Positions 34,267 through 45,376 of a stretch of DNA of 64,000 nt are shown here, piece by piece. Source of the stretch: Entonaema liquescens (taxonomy: Eukaryota; Ascomycota; Sordariomycetes; Xylariales; Xylariaceae); assembly GCA_902805475.1 (NCBI GenBank), contig CADCSX010000006.1, positions 868,001 through 932,000 of the forward strand, written 5' to 3'. A program made the translations under genes and the position numbers. Each line of letters opens with the position of its first letter. Within the stretch, counting starts at the first letter, position 1. The notes under the pieces were generated by a model that saw nothing but the letters and a program-made list of their open reading frames with translations, did no database searches and was not told the DNA's origin.

Positions 34267-34300
34267 AACTTTTCACCTGTTAGAACTTTTCACCTGTTAG
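34267..34300. repeat. 17-bp perfect tandem duplication
   Basis: AACTTTTCACCTGTTAG occurs twice head to tail, in the spacer between the nitrilase start and the HET pseudogene. Confidence 0.8.
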
Positions 34301-34357
34301 TTCCAATTCCAAATTAGCTATTGCGGATCTTACGTGTCAGCCATTAGCTACCTACCC

Positions 34358-35120
34358 ATGGACTCTTTATACGACCAACTCCCACTTGATTATTCAAGGA
34401 AAGGAACTCGCTTTTTAAGAATACTCCACGACGAATCCAGCGACGAAATCTGCGCCGAACTTTACATAGGACCTCTAGATGAACATGTCCCAGATTTTAA
34501 AGCTTTCTCTTATGCTTAGGTCCATAATAAGCCGGGGGACCCCGCTCTGGCTACAACGAAGCCTAACACTATTAACATCAATGGTGACAAGTTCGAAGTA
34601 GCAAGTAATGTCCACACCATTCTCAAGAAATTCAGGTCAAAAGTTCAATACGAATGTGGCGCTGCGACCCCCCGAGATGTGTAAATCGATAGTATTTGCA
34701 TCAACCAGAAGTCTAACGACGAGAAGACCATGCAGGTGACGTTGATGGGAGACGTATACTTTAATACATCTTATGTTCTAGTATGGCTTGGTGAGGGGAA
34801 CTAAATTATAGGGACGTAATAGATGATTATCATACCAGCCTCGTGTATTATCAATGCGCCTTCTGGACTTCCAGGGGATTCATTGGATTTGGCCCGAAGA
34901 CGATGGAACCTGGGGGCGCCATGTGGTAGCACAACAGTCTGAGCAGAGCGCCGACGGATAGTTTTACTCCCGTAGTAGTATTTCAGGGTGTTTCGGTCCT
35001 AGGTGCTCTTCCCAACGGATAATGCTCATAATGTTAACTTTCATACCAGTCCAAAGCTTGATTTCATGGCTATAATTCTAGGGGTCGAATACTGAAGAAC
35101 AGTGATCTATCCCCATCCAG
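34358..35120 (+). pseudogene. HET-domain gene remnant with in-frame stops
   Basis: Starting at an ATG at 34358, the frame gives an N-terminal lead then FKAFSYA, a stop at 34517, a further segment ending RDV, a stop at 34682, then IDSICINQKSNDEKTMQV...YVLVWLGEGN and a stop at 34802. These are the HET incompatibility-domain blocks (ALSYxWG, WIDaICINQ, VWLG) in the right order. The first two stops fall where the family has tryptophan, as expected if G-to-A changes turned TGG into TAG or TAA. Past 34802 only weak, frame-broken similarity continues (to about 35120). This is a dead relative of the intact HET gene at 38 kb. HET proteins trigger heterokaryon-incompatibility cell death; this copy cannot. 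Confidence 0.82.
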
Positions 35121-36047
35121 AAGACACTAAGCACAGTTGTGATTTTACCGACAGTATCCAATATATCAGTTTGAAATCGTACCTAAGGAGGTTTCATTCC
35201 TACTACTCACAAGAACGCCAGATTTACGGCTGCTCCAATTAGGGATCGAGAATCCAGAGATATATGCAAAGTTCCCTTTGGAATTGTCTTAGGGGCCGCT
35301 AGATATCTATATTTAGCCACACTGGCCTTTTCCGGGTATTTTACAGTCATTGCCTACCGCTACAGAGTAAACATCTGCCTGTCTTAATACAAAAGCATTG
35401 CTAAGTATCTTCGAAGTGGCCACTCCAGGGGACAATTAAGCGGGAGGATACTTCTAAAGGCTTTGTATTACTACATGAATTTCTACCAATGATGTTTGGC
35501 CTTGTAAGACATTATCGGAACGTGATTCATAGGATCGACGAGCCATACCCAAACACTACCTAGGACCCCATAGCCAGGAGGATGGATTTAGCATAGCGTA
35601 AACTAATATTCATTGTCAGAAAAGCATTTTCGAGATGGCTTTGCACTGGGTGGTTTGACAAGAAGGATTGCATATCAAATTGACCATCTAGTATATGTAC
35701 CTAATGTTAGCACAGCAACATGAAATAGTGTGTTTCCGCTAGCTAGTAATATAGAGAATGGGTATATACCTGGATGTATGCGCACTTAATAATGCTATAA
35801 CATCCGAATATACGAGCTGCAAGCCTTGCGGCGCCTCAGACATTAGTTCAATATTAGGGATCATTTGCATCATGTTCTAATTATTAAAGCATCTTGTGCA
35901 GTGGGGGTTCTATTGGCATGGTCATACCCACCTGCCTCTATCTTTTTATACCCTTTCATCCCAACATATCCTAACCAATCTAATGAAGCATTCCTAGGTA
36001 ACCTATTTCACAACAAGCTTTCCAAGTCTCCATCTATCATACAAACT
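35121..36047. other. AT-rich spacer before the receptor gene
   Basis: No gene supported; may include further decayed HET sequence. Promoter and leader of the receptor gene lie at its right end. Confidence 0.4.
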
Positions 36048-37546
36048 ATGGACCCAAGCAATACACCAACGCGCCTACCACCCCCTAATGTAGAGCCAGA
36101 TTTCATAAATCCTTATTCATTGAAGACGCAGAAAATAGCGCTCGCGTCTATCTGCTTATTCCTGTCTGTAACTTCAGTCGCTGGGCGAATTTATACGCGG
36201 GTCTTGATGAAAAGCTTTAATTCAGACGACTGTAAGTAATCCGATATTATTCCACCTTTGCTGCAAATTGACATATTACTAAACTTTACTTAGACGTCCT
36301 AATCCTCTCGCTGGTCTGCATTGTTCTACATCTTCTAACAATAGGTTTATTCGGTATTAATGTTTGGTAGGCTTGCACTGTTACTTTTATTGCTTTATCA
36401 GTTGCTGCTTGTGAATATGGCGAAGGGACACATATGGTAAGCTCCTGATCTTTCGAAGTCCTAGTGATTTAGGTTCTATTGTAGCTTAAGGATTCTAGAG
36501 TAACTACTAATGTTGACTTATAGTGGAACGTTTATCTAGCCGACTTTTATCAGGTCCTCCTCGTACGTCTCCCAGGTACCTATAATATACCAGACGGCCT
36601 GGGATGATTTTAGGCCCCTGACTAACAAGGCATACTTTCGATCATAGATATGGAACATAGCTGAGATTATCTTCAGTCCTGCTACGTTGACTCTCAAATA
36701 TGTCATACTTCGCCAGATCAAGACCATCTTCTTCTCCCAAAATCGACAGTCTTTTGAGTCGAATATGATTAAAGTTCTATCATGGGCCAACATCTTATTA
36801 TACGCCGCATTGACTATTACTTTTTGTGTAGCTTGTATCCCTCGCGAGAGGATATGGCATCCATATACCGACGGTAAATGCATCAACCAACCCGCTGCTT
36901 CAGCTGTCGCCAGCTCATTCAACTTGGCCCTTGATGTTATAATCCTTGTCATCCCTCTCCGCGCGATTTGGAAGCTGAATATGGCACCCAAGAAAAAGTT
37001 AAAGGTTGCTACAGTATTCGCCATTGCTACTATGTAGGAACCCATTACTATTATTTATTTCCTTTTGTTTAAATTGTTAGACGATCTAGCTAATGCAAAA
37101 ATTCGGGATTTAGTGCACTTATCGCAAGCTCTCTACGACTATACTATAGTCTTGGGCAGTTTAACACAGACGATATCACCTGGGACATGTTCCCTGTTTG
37201 TCAGTGGACGTGAGTATAGTTGTTTCTTTCCTAGCTAGGTATTAGGTAATATACAGACGAATCGCAGTTACCTAACAGATGACTTAGAATTATTGAGCTT
37301 ACAATTGGTTATATTGTTGTTTTTTCTCCTAGTCTCCCACGGTTTATTGAGCATATTTGCAGCCGTGGTGAAAAGAGCGTATCGTCCAATCCGCCATCAT
37401 GCGAATTGCCAAGTGGCTCTCGCAATCGATTTTTAAGGATACAGGTTGACCGCACGTGGACAGTATTTTCAGGACACAAAACAAGCGACGAGACTTTGTC
37501 GAGAGATGCAGTAGTATCAGTGTACCCGTATCCTACCTCGCCGTAG
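36048..37546 (+). CDS. fungal rhodopsin-domain (Pth11-like) seven-helix membrane protein, seven exons
   Basis: No single long frame covers this gene; matching splice sites, phase and family pattern gives exons 36048..36231, 36294..36353 (or ..36344), 36402..36436, 36524..36562, 36648..37033, 37114..37209 and 37288..37546, about 350 residues. Introns are GT-AG, several with CTAAC/CTAAT branch sites. Family landmarks appear in order: NPYSLKTQK then helix 1, FNSDDCY, CEYGEGTHMW, a helix at LIWNIAEIIF, the RQIKTIFF segment, CIPRERIW..GKCIN, NLALDVIILVIPL, LRLYYSLGQFNTDDITWDM, and IIELTIGYIV. These are the fungal rhodopsin-domain/Pth11-like proteins, putative G-protein-coupled receptors at the plasma membrane; no CFEM domain precedes it. 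The exon 2 donor is weak and is the least certain junction. Ligand unknown. Confidence 0.78.
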
Positions 37547-38015
37547 TATCGTTGCTATGTAAGGTAAATAGTGTCGTCCATATTTTTAGGTAGAGATATT
37601 CGTTGCAGAAAATGTAGCTGTCAGCAGACTGCTGAGCGATGCACTTGCATTTCTTAGAGGGGGAACGGGGGGGTTGGAGTGTTATGTTGATGATTATTGC
37701 TCTTTTATCGTGTTAGTCAAGTGTGTTGGTACTGATAATGACGGCTTATATATTAGGTACTTACAGAAAAGACAAGGCTGCCTACTGAGGCCTCCTTTTT
37801 CCCCCTCGGAGTGAATAATACGATTCCATGCAAATAACGGGCCAGAAACTTTGCATATCTTCCTTGTGATATAAATTGGGAGTTTATCGGGGTTTAATAG
37901 GGTGGCTTATACGTGATGTAACCTAGTAGGCTGAGGCAGCCGTAATATACGCCCCTTTCTACTTTTTAAATAGTGAAATTATTGGAACGATAGAGGGGAA
38001 ACTAAAGTTGGAGTA
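37547..38015. other. intergenic spacer, promoter of the HET gene
   Basis: No gene seen. Confidence 0.5.
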
Positions 38016-40358
38016 ATGGCACGCTATCCGTTTGACCCTCTGGTGCTAGATGATACGCTCCGTTCGTTCCAGTTCGCGAGATCAGACCATGATGATGATG
38101 CGAGGCGAGACTTTTTCCCCGAGGCTCTAGTTCGAGCCTGGGCATCTAATAAAAAGAAGCGAGTAGAGTCCTCGAATACAGTGGAAGGTCATGGGCATAG
38201 ATGCTTATACCGCCCACTCATAGATCCGTATGAGCTAAGAGTCTTGGAGCTGAAGCCGGGAGTAGGTGACGATAGGCTATGTGGTGCTTTACATCATTGT
38301 TCTGTTGAGTTCGGTTAGTATGATGCCAGCCCCGTGGAAGTTTCATCCTAACTTGATGTTTTCAGAGAACGGTACTTTAAAGAGGTTTGGTTTAGACACC
38401 AACTCATACGAACCCGTATGGTACACGGCTTTAAGCTACACTTGGGGGAAGAACATATTCAACCGAGTCATTGAATGCGATAACTTTAGTAAGGCCGTTA
38501 CCGAATCACTTGATACTGCTCTCCGTCAGTTTCGAAGACCTGATCGGTCGATTGTGCTATGGGTCGATCAGATATGTATCAACCAAGACGACCGAGAAGA
38601 AAAGAAAGGCCAAATTCCGCTTATGTCGAGAATATACCAACATGCATTAAATACAATCGGTTGGCTAGGGATGCCAACTCCTGAGACAATAAACGCTTTA
38701 CATCTCCTAGAGCATACGGTTACGAAACTGCAATTTGTTAACTCTGTTACATGTCCGGATGACTTTGAGGAGCTCAACCTCCCCCCTGCCGACTCTTTCC
38801 TCTGGAGGGAACTATGGGATCTTGTTTCTCGCCCATGGTTTAGGAGGCTTTGGGTTCTTCAAGAGGTTAGCTTCCCTGAACTTTGCTATCATCTTCCCCA
38901 AGGCTCTCTTGTTGCTTATACTTGTAAACCGTCTAACGTCCCTTGGCCACTACACTAAATCCAAATTCGGAGTAGATCGCGCTTTCAAAAGACTTATGGC
39001 TTATGTGCGGTAGCCATATTACAACATTCGATATATTTTCAAACGCATGCATAAATCTTTCCCTGTGTGGGATATCCCGCTGGCTGAACCAAAGCTACGC
39101 AGTCGATGCAGCCGACGATCGCTGCACGTGGATATTCGACATCAGCATGGCAAAAGCGATTATCGAAACAGACGGGAAATCCCCCTTATTCACTCTTCTA
39201 CGTCTTACTCGGGATACCCTCTGCTATGATCCTTGTCAGGGGTCTCACTTGAGACTCCCTTAGAACAAAGAAACTGTTTTGTATGTATAGCTCTGGCTTC
39301 AGAGCTTCCTTAGTTAGAGTTCCTTGCGGAACAACGAAGTTGTGTCCTCACCTTTTGGTTTGCCTCGTGACAATCCTAAAGATAAAGTGTACGGCATTCT
39401 TGGTATCTGCAACTTATCAGATATACATTCGATAAAGATCGATTATAGTAACAAGTATTCAGCAGCCCGCCTGTATCATGACACTGCCTTACAAAGGCTT
39501 CGCGGATCTTACTCTCCCAGGGTCTTGAGTGAGTTACTGCGAAATATTGATCATGTTGATCTACCATTTACTCTTCCATCATGGGTACCAGACTGGAGCC
39601 AACCGCGACAGACAATTGCGTTAGGAAGCCACTTTTCAACCCGTGGGATATACAACGCGGCAGGGGGTATCGAGGACGCTTTCCCAGTCAATGACGACAA
39701 AGACTCTCAGCTAAACATCCCTGGGGTATTCTTCGATACCATGCGCCATCTAAGTCATGTTTTTCATAACCCGAATATCACAAATCGGAACCCACTTGAT
39801 GAGAATCGGGACTTGCGAATGTGCATTAAATTTTGCGAAGACTTGAATGATTACCCAGGCGGCGGCACAGTCTTCGATGCTTTCTGGCACACATTAGTTG
39901 CTGATAAGAGCGCTACTGGTCTGACAAGAAGTCCAGATTCATTTGCTGAAATTTTCAGCCTCCTTTTAGATGAGTCGTCTGGTAAATCACCTACTCTGCC
40001 CGGGCAAACGTACACGGCTCATCAAATGAGACCGGAAGGAAAAGGCAAATTGACGTTAGCTCACTTAAGTTCCAGAGTACCAGGACAGACATTTCAGGAT
40101 ATGCGTATCGCTCTACAGAATGCGATGCGTAATAGGAGACTAGGAATTACCAGCCAGGGTTATCTGGGATTATTCCCTAGTCAGACTCAATATGGTGACA
40201 CTGTCTGCATTTTGAAGGGCTACCATGTGCCATTTGTCGTACGCATTTCTGAAGGGAGGGTAGTTCGTTTGATTGGTGAATGTTATGTTTATGGAATTAT
40301 GAGGGGTGAAGCTTTACAGATGAAAGGCTTTAGTTGGGAGTCTATCACAATTATTTGA
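38016..40358 (+). CDS. HET-domain (heterokaryon incompatibility) protein, four exons
   Basis: Exons: 38016..38313, 38366..38865, 38976..about 39240 and about 39318..40358. Introns 1 (52 nt, GTTAGT...CCTAAC...CAG) and 2 (110 nt) are well supported by phase and pattern; the third intron's ends are ambiguous because donors near 39236-39243 are weak. HET blocks are complete: YRPLIDPYELRVLELKPG, YTALSYTWG, VLWVDQICINQDDREEK, NTIGWLG, RPWFRRLWVLQE, LWLMCGSHI, PKDKVYGILGI, and the late C-terminal module GYLGLFPSQTQYGDTVCILKGYHVPFVVR..GECYVYGIM. The domain is cytosolic and triggers programmed cell death on allorecognition when paired with an incompatible partner. A broken paralogue lies 3.2 kb upstream. 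Total length is about 700 residues, normal for the family. Confidence 0.85.
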
Positions 40359-41240
40359 TAAAACTTAGGTACTTGCGGTAGTTTGTTTGTTTATGAAAAA
40401 GTGGGTTTAGAGTCTATCATTTATCAGATACGATAAATTAATAAGTCGTTCCCAACTTACATCCTTCTTACCTACCTTACCTACCCTACCTACCCTACCT
40501 ACCCCACCAGGCCCTGAGAACTTTTCTATGGGGTAGAGTTAGCCGATGTTTACCCAAAGCCGGATTTAAACCGGCGGAACTTCCTGTTTGAGCATTTTAA
40601 ACCTTGTCCCCGCGTTTGTACGCTACCAACAACTTCCAACGCCCTGCATAAAGGAAGGCATATCATTAACATGAGCTGTCTAATTGGCTTACTACCAGGC
40701 TAGACCTCTCTTTATACATGTGAGACGAGTCGAGTAATCATGGCATGGTGTTGACCCCGCAAGTCAACCTACTAGCTACCCGTCCAGCCGCCCTAGTCTC
40801 CGGTCGTCGCAATGGAGCTATCGTTAAATATGCTTTCCTGCTATCCATGAATGATCATGATTGGCAGATAAGACCCTTTTTATCTTTCCCCAAGCATTGG
40901 TGGTTACGAATGAGGTAGTACCGTTTCCATTGGGAGCCCACTTCTTGTCCGGGGATACTGAGGTCAGACCACACCGACAGGATCGTGAAATGCTCTCTTC
41001 AGCGTCATTCCTCAAAACGTTCAGCGTCATATAACTCAACCAGATTGTCAGGTAATACGGGGTCGCACACCACTACGAATTAATGATTATTACCTAAGCT
41101 GCTTACACGCCCATTTTTATTAGCCATCTTATTTCCTAAATCTCTATCTTTTTCTACCTATCTTTTGTCTCTAGGTCTTTAATTAATCTCTACCAGGAAC
41201 TCTTCCTTTCTAGGCTATGACATAAGTAAATATTCAAAAA
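40359..41240. other. intergenic spacer with CTAC-type microsatellite
   Basis: Contains a short tandem array of CCTAC units at about 40470-40505 and a GCCGG/CCGGC hairpin with a TTTAAAT loop near 40557-40573. No gene supported. Confidence 0.55.
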
Positions 41241-42811
41241 ATGGATTCTTCATTATTCAGGACTCTCGTCCAAGTCGAATCTCACTCAAACGTACACCAT
41301 GAGCACACCCTTCCTATAGCGCCGCAGAGAGTAAAATCCAGAACATATCCAGCGGTCCCTCAGCAAGACTCAATTGAGTTGGAATCTCTTAGACGCAATT
41401 CCAACAATGTGGGCCTCCCTGGTACTTCAGGACCTGCCACTCCCAGAGAGGAAACAGATGTTGAGATGAGTGCCCCAGTCGCACCAGTCGCACCAACCGA
41501 AATCTTTGACGCTCTCCCGACTCTGAACGACCCGCCTATGAACAAGTTCCGCTTAGCAACCTGCTGTTTCCAAAATTTCGTGAGCGGGTTGACTGATTCG
41601 GCGCCTGGTGCTTTAATTCCTTACATGGAATCGTGAGTATAGTCTACCTGGAGCAAATTCTCTCTCAAAGGCTTCTAAAGGATAACTGAGCATAGACTAA
41701 CCAAGATGAGCATAGTTATTACAATATTGGGTATTCAGTAGTAGCTCTCATCTTCATCGGTAACGCTCTGGGATTCATTGTAGCCGCACCATTCGTCGAC
41801 CAGATTCGCCAACGCCTAGGACGAGCTAGGACGGTGGCCTTAGCACAGCTCTCGATGGCCATCGGGTATATCCCTCTGATTTGCGCGGCGCCATTCCCCG
41901 CGGTGGCGATTGCCAATTTTTTCATCGGCTTCGGTCTTGCCGTTCAGCTTGCCATAGGCAACGTCTTCTGCGCGAATCTTGCCAATAGCACAACCATCCT
42001 TGGTGCATTTCATGGAAGTTATGGTATTGGTGGTACGGTTGGACCCCTAGTCGCAACGTCGATTGTGTCGAGTGGCGCCATCTGGAGCCGGTACTACCTC
42101 CTAACTTTAGGGTTACTCGCCTTGAACGCCGGCTTTTCGATTTGGTCTTTCTGGACTTATGAGAAGGATGTTGGCGGTCATGAGCCGAACACTCTATCAG
42201 AGACTGGCTCTCGCGGTATAGACCATGTATCAGCCATGGTCGTCACTTTTAAGTCAAGGGTCGTTCTGCTAGGGGCTATATTCATTTTTGCGTATCAGGG
42301 AGCTGAAGTGTCTATTTCGGGATGGGTTATTTCCTTCCTAATTTCCACCCGTGATGGCAACCCTTCATCTGTTGGTTACGTGACGTCTGGCTTTTGGGCT
42401 GGCATTACGCTCGGCCGATTCGCACTCTCGCCTGTCGGCTCTAAGGTTGGTGAGAAGAGGTTTGTTTATATTCTTGTGGCTGGGGCTGCCGTATTCCAGT
42501 TATTGGTCTGGTTAGTCCCTAACATCATCGGAGAAGCCGTATCGTTGGCCATTGTTGGATTGCTTCTCGGTCCGATCTATCCTTGCGCTGCCTACGTTTT
42601 CACACGGAATCTCTCGCGTCCTGAGCAAGTTAGTGGTATGAGTGTAATCAGCGCGTTCGGTAGTTCCGGCGGTGCCATTGCTCCGTTTACTACAGGTCTC
42701 TTGGCAGAGGCTGTTGGTACGTTCATTATGCACCCTATCGCTATTGCCTTGTTTGTCCTCATGATGGCTTGTTGGTTCGGGCAACCCAAGATTAGGAAGA
42801 GGACAGAGTAA
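41241..42811 (+). CDS. MFS transporter (Bsc6/fucose-permease-like)
   Basis: Two exons, 41241..41632 and 41716..42811, with an 83-nt GTGAGT...ACTAAC...ATAG intron, give 495 residues. A disordered cytosolic N-terminus of about 100 residues precedes helix 1 (FRLATCCFQNFVSGLTDSAPGALIPYMES). The second exon has ALGFIVAAPFVDQIRQRLGRART (motif A-like), FHGSYGIGGTVGPL, and the second half with YQGAEVSISGWVISFL and GFWAGITLGRF. This pattern belongs to fungal MFS proteins related to yeast Bsc6 and bacterial sugar permeases rather than DHA1 exporters. Substrate is unknown. No frame break. It stands between the HET gene and the small secreted protein gene on the same strand, with no sign of co-regulation. 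Confidence 0.83.
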
Positions 42812-43507
42812 CGTGGTATAGCAATTATATATGCTACTCATAAATTGTATGGACGGACATAACGACAGAATGGTTTAAAAGGCGAATAGAGTAAGGCGTA
42901 TCTTGTCTAAAGGTATACCCAAGGATTATCGGTCGGACTTCTGGATATATGTGCTCGTATCATTATAGTTTCACGAAAACATGTACTGCTATAGCTATTG
43001 ACCCTTATTGATAGGTTATGATATTTATTATTTGAAATTCAAGCTGGGAAGTCTCGATATTATAACTAAGTGATAGATGAGGAGAGTTTCGAAGAGGAGG
43101 CATCGCGGACCAAAGACCTTCTAGGTATTATAACAAGGCCTACCGATCACCGAACTTCTGGAATTTATCAATGGCTAGGAGTCTATAGATAGGTGTTCAA
43201 AGGTTTGATATTGCCTTAATTCAGTTCTAGCTTCCTTGCTGTATCTCACCCGATTCTTCTTCAAGGTGAGCTTAATAACTTCACTTGATATTATCCTTCT
43301 ATTGATGATGATTTTAGTTGGCCCCTCAGTTGCTTCTGCCTGAAAGGCTGAGGGGACGTCTTCCCTTTAACCGGCGGAAATTTAAACTACCAAATGATAC
43401 GTTCCGAGCTTCTGAAAGAAATATACGAATTATTTATTCATAATTGCCCTTAAATCTTATGTGGTTTCGAGTAGTTTAAAGCAAGAATTCGAATCAATTC
43501 AATTACT
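42812..43507. other. intergenic spacer
   Basis: AT-rich; no gene seen. Promoter of the secreted-protein gene at the right end. Confidence 0.5.
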
Positions 43508-44507
43508 ATGAAGAGCATCTCTATAGCCATCGGTGCTCTTCTAGCGCTTGTTGGCAAGGGCCATGCGAATCTCGACATCATTACCCTCAATACTAGGGGT
43601 GATACGTGGATTCAGGAGGCCAGCGCTACACTGGTCCTAGGAGACGTCCCTAATCCAATGGCAGGTGATGTTGCCTTGTGGAGTGCCATTATGATGGATA
43701 AGAGGGACTTTCTTCAAGGAGTTACTGAGAATGCGCTCAACAGGTATGTCGAAATCTAACAAGCAATCCGGTGACGCCTTAAGAATATATAACTGAGATC
43801 ATATTGCAGCCCGTATTGTCCCAACCTTGGAAGTAGATGGTGCAACTTCGCGTATACCCTTGTAGGTACGTAAAATGCCAAGTTCAAGGATCTAAGCACG
43901 CAAACACCATTGTATTAACATGGTTTCATGCAAAGGCTCCCAGTATGCTAGGAACGGTGCACCAGTCAGTGCTGCACCTGGGTCGCGAATCAAGACGCAC
44001 TGTACGTATAATCCAGAGTTTAACTCCCGAATAAATAACAACTAACGCACCCAACAGACAAATTAAACCCTGATACAGACCTATGGGATCAGAATCTCTA
44101 CGTAGATGATAAGCTGTTGTCTAGCATCTCAACGAGTATGTCACGATTGCTTAGGTCAATATCCGTCCTAAAATTGTCAGAACTTACACTCTTAATAGGC
44201 CAGGGGCAGCGTGGAGTGATATTCTACGTCTCAATCGAGTGTGCGGCGGGCAAATGTTCTCCAGCTCCAGCACATAGTAAGTCCCCCAAGTTCCCAACAC
44301 TTTTCTTGGAAACAGAGCGAGGTCTATTAACATATGTTTGTAGCTTGGGAGGATATTTCCATCACGCTTAATAAGGCAGACCCAAGCTTTAAACACAGTG
44401 GCGCTTGGCAGTATAAAGCAACTGGTGGAGAAATATCGACTGCGGATAATGGGAAGACCTGGAACTTCACCACGCTTCATATCCCCGATACACCAATTAC
44501 GGGCTGA
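43508..44507 (+). CDS. small secreted protein of a fungal family of unknown function, six exons
   Basis: Six exons, 43508..43743, 43810..43865, 43936..44001, 44058..44135, 44199..44276 and 44344..44507, stay in one phase and give 225 residues. All introns are GT-AG (donors GTATGT, GTACGT, GTACGT, GTATGT, GTAAGT). The N-terminus MKSISIAIGALLALVGKGHA is a clear signal peptide. The mature protein has the order LVLGDVPNPMAGDVALWSAI, PYCPN...WCNFAY, GAPVSAAPGSRIKTHY, then GVIFYVSIECAAGKC and HTWEDISITL. I recall this pattern from unnamed secreted ascomycete proteins, perhaps with a concanavalin-like sandwich fold (inference). Four cysteines could form two disulfides. Its neighbour is another secreted, plant-associated protein type. 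Confidence 0.75.
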
Positions 44508-45376
44508 TGGAATGTTTGCCTTGTTGGCTAGGGCGAAGCTAGAGTTAGGCACGAAATATCGATTGGTACAGGCGTCATCTCTAAATATTTGAATCTAATG
44601 GGTTAAGAATAGTAAAAAATGCCAAGGGATCTTATACCTTTTAGGTCGTCTCGTTTCTAACATTATTTACCTATATAACGGTTTCACTTTAGTTCAAACT
44701 TACAACTTCTTTACTAAATTTTGTGTTATGTAACTAGCTGGAAGGTAATTATGAAGCATTGGTTTAACTCTATAAACTAGCTCCAGGTCAGTGACTTGTG
44801 TGGTTAGGCAGAGGTGACTTCCAAAGTCTCAACTTTAGGAGGTAGAAAACATAGGTACTAAGAATACCTAGTTCTCATGAAAGTTCAAATAGCTTCTCAT
44901 ATAATTTATAATCTACAGATGATGTTTTAAACTGAATATTTAAAAATATTTGGATCCGTTGATCTTCCCATTTCTAGCCGGTTTAGTGGAAATGCTAGGA
45001 CTTTCGGAGTTAACTGCCAGCATATAGGGATAACTTTGGTTTTAGAGAAGAGTCTAATAGCCTTCATTATGGCTATCCTTAAACTAAAACGCTTAGTTTT
45101 AACGTCAACCTTATAAGATCGGCTTGCTTAACCCTTTATATCTAACGAATTAACATGATACTAGTTTAATAACCTTGTTAGCTATGACGGCAAAATGCAA
45201 ATAAGATTCCCGCATAGACCGTCACAACTTTAGATAATGATCTGCTATAACTTAAAGGTAATGGTTTGGGAACCTGGTCTTATATAAAAGCGTCGTCTTA
45301 CCCCTTATTCAACCTATGTTGACAAAACATAATATCCTCCCCTGACTACCCAAATCACTATCCCATCGAGTGAAAA
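44508..45376. other. intergenic spacer
   Basis: AT-rich, no gene seen; promoter of the NPP1 gene at its right end (TATATAAA near 45280). Confidence 0.5.

Noticed and set aside
36294..37287. Receptor gene first read as a RIP-damaged pseudogene because of in-frame stops
   Set aside because: Every stop falls inside a phase-consistent GT-AG intron, and splicing restores the family pattern.
40540..40640. GCCGG-TTTAAAT-CCGGC hairpin resembling a mutated T-arm (minus strand)
   Set aside because: No matching acceptor stem or D/anticodon arms at tRNA distances; a chance hairpin is as likely.
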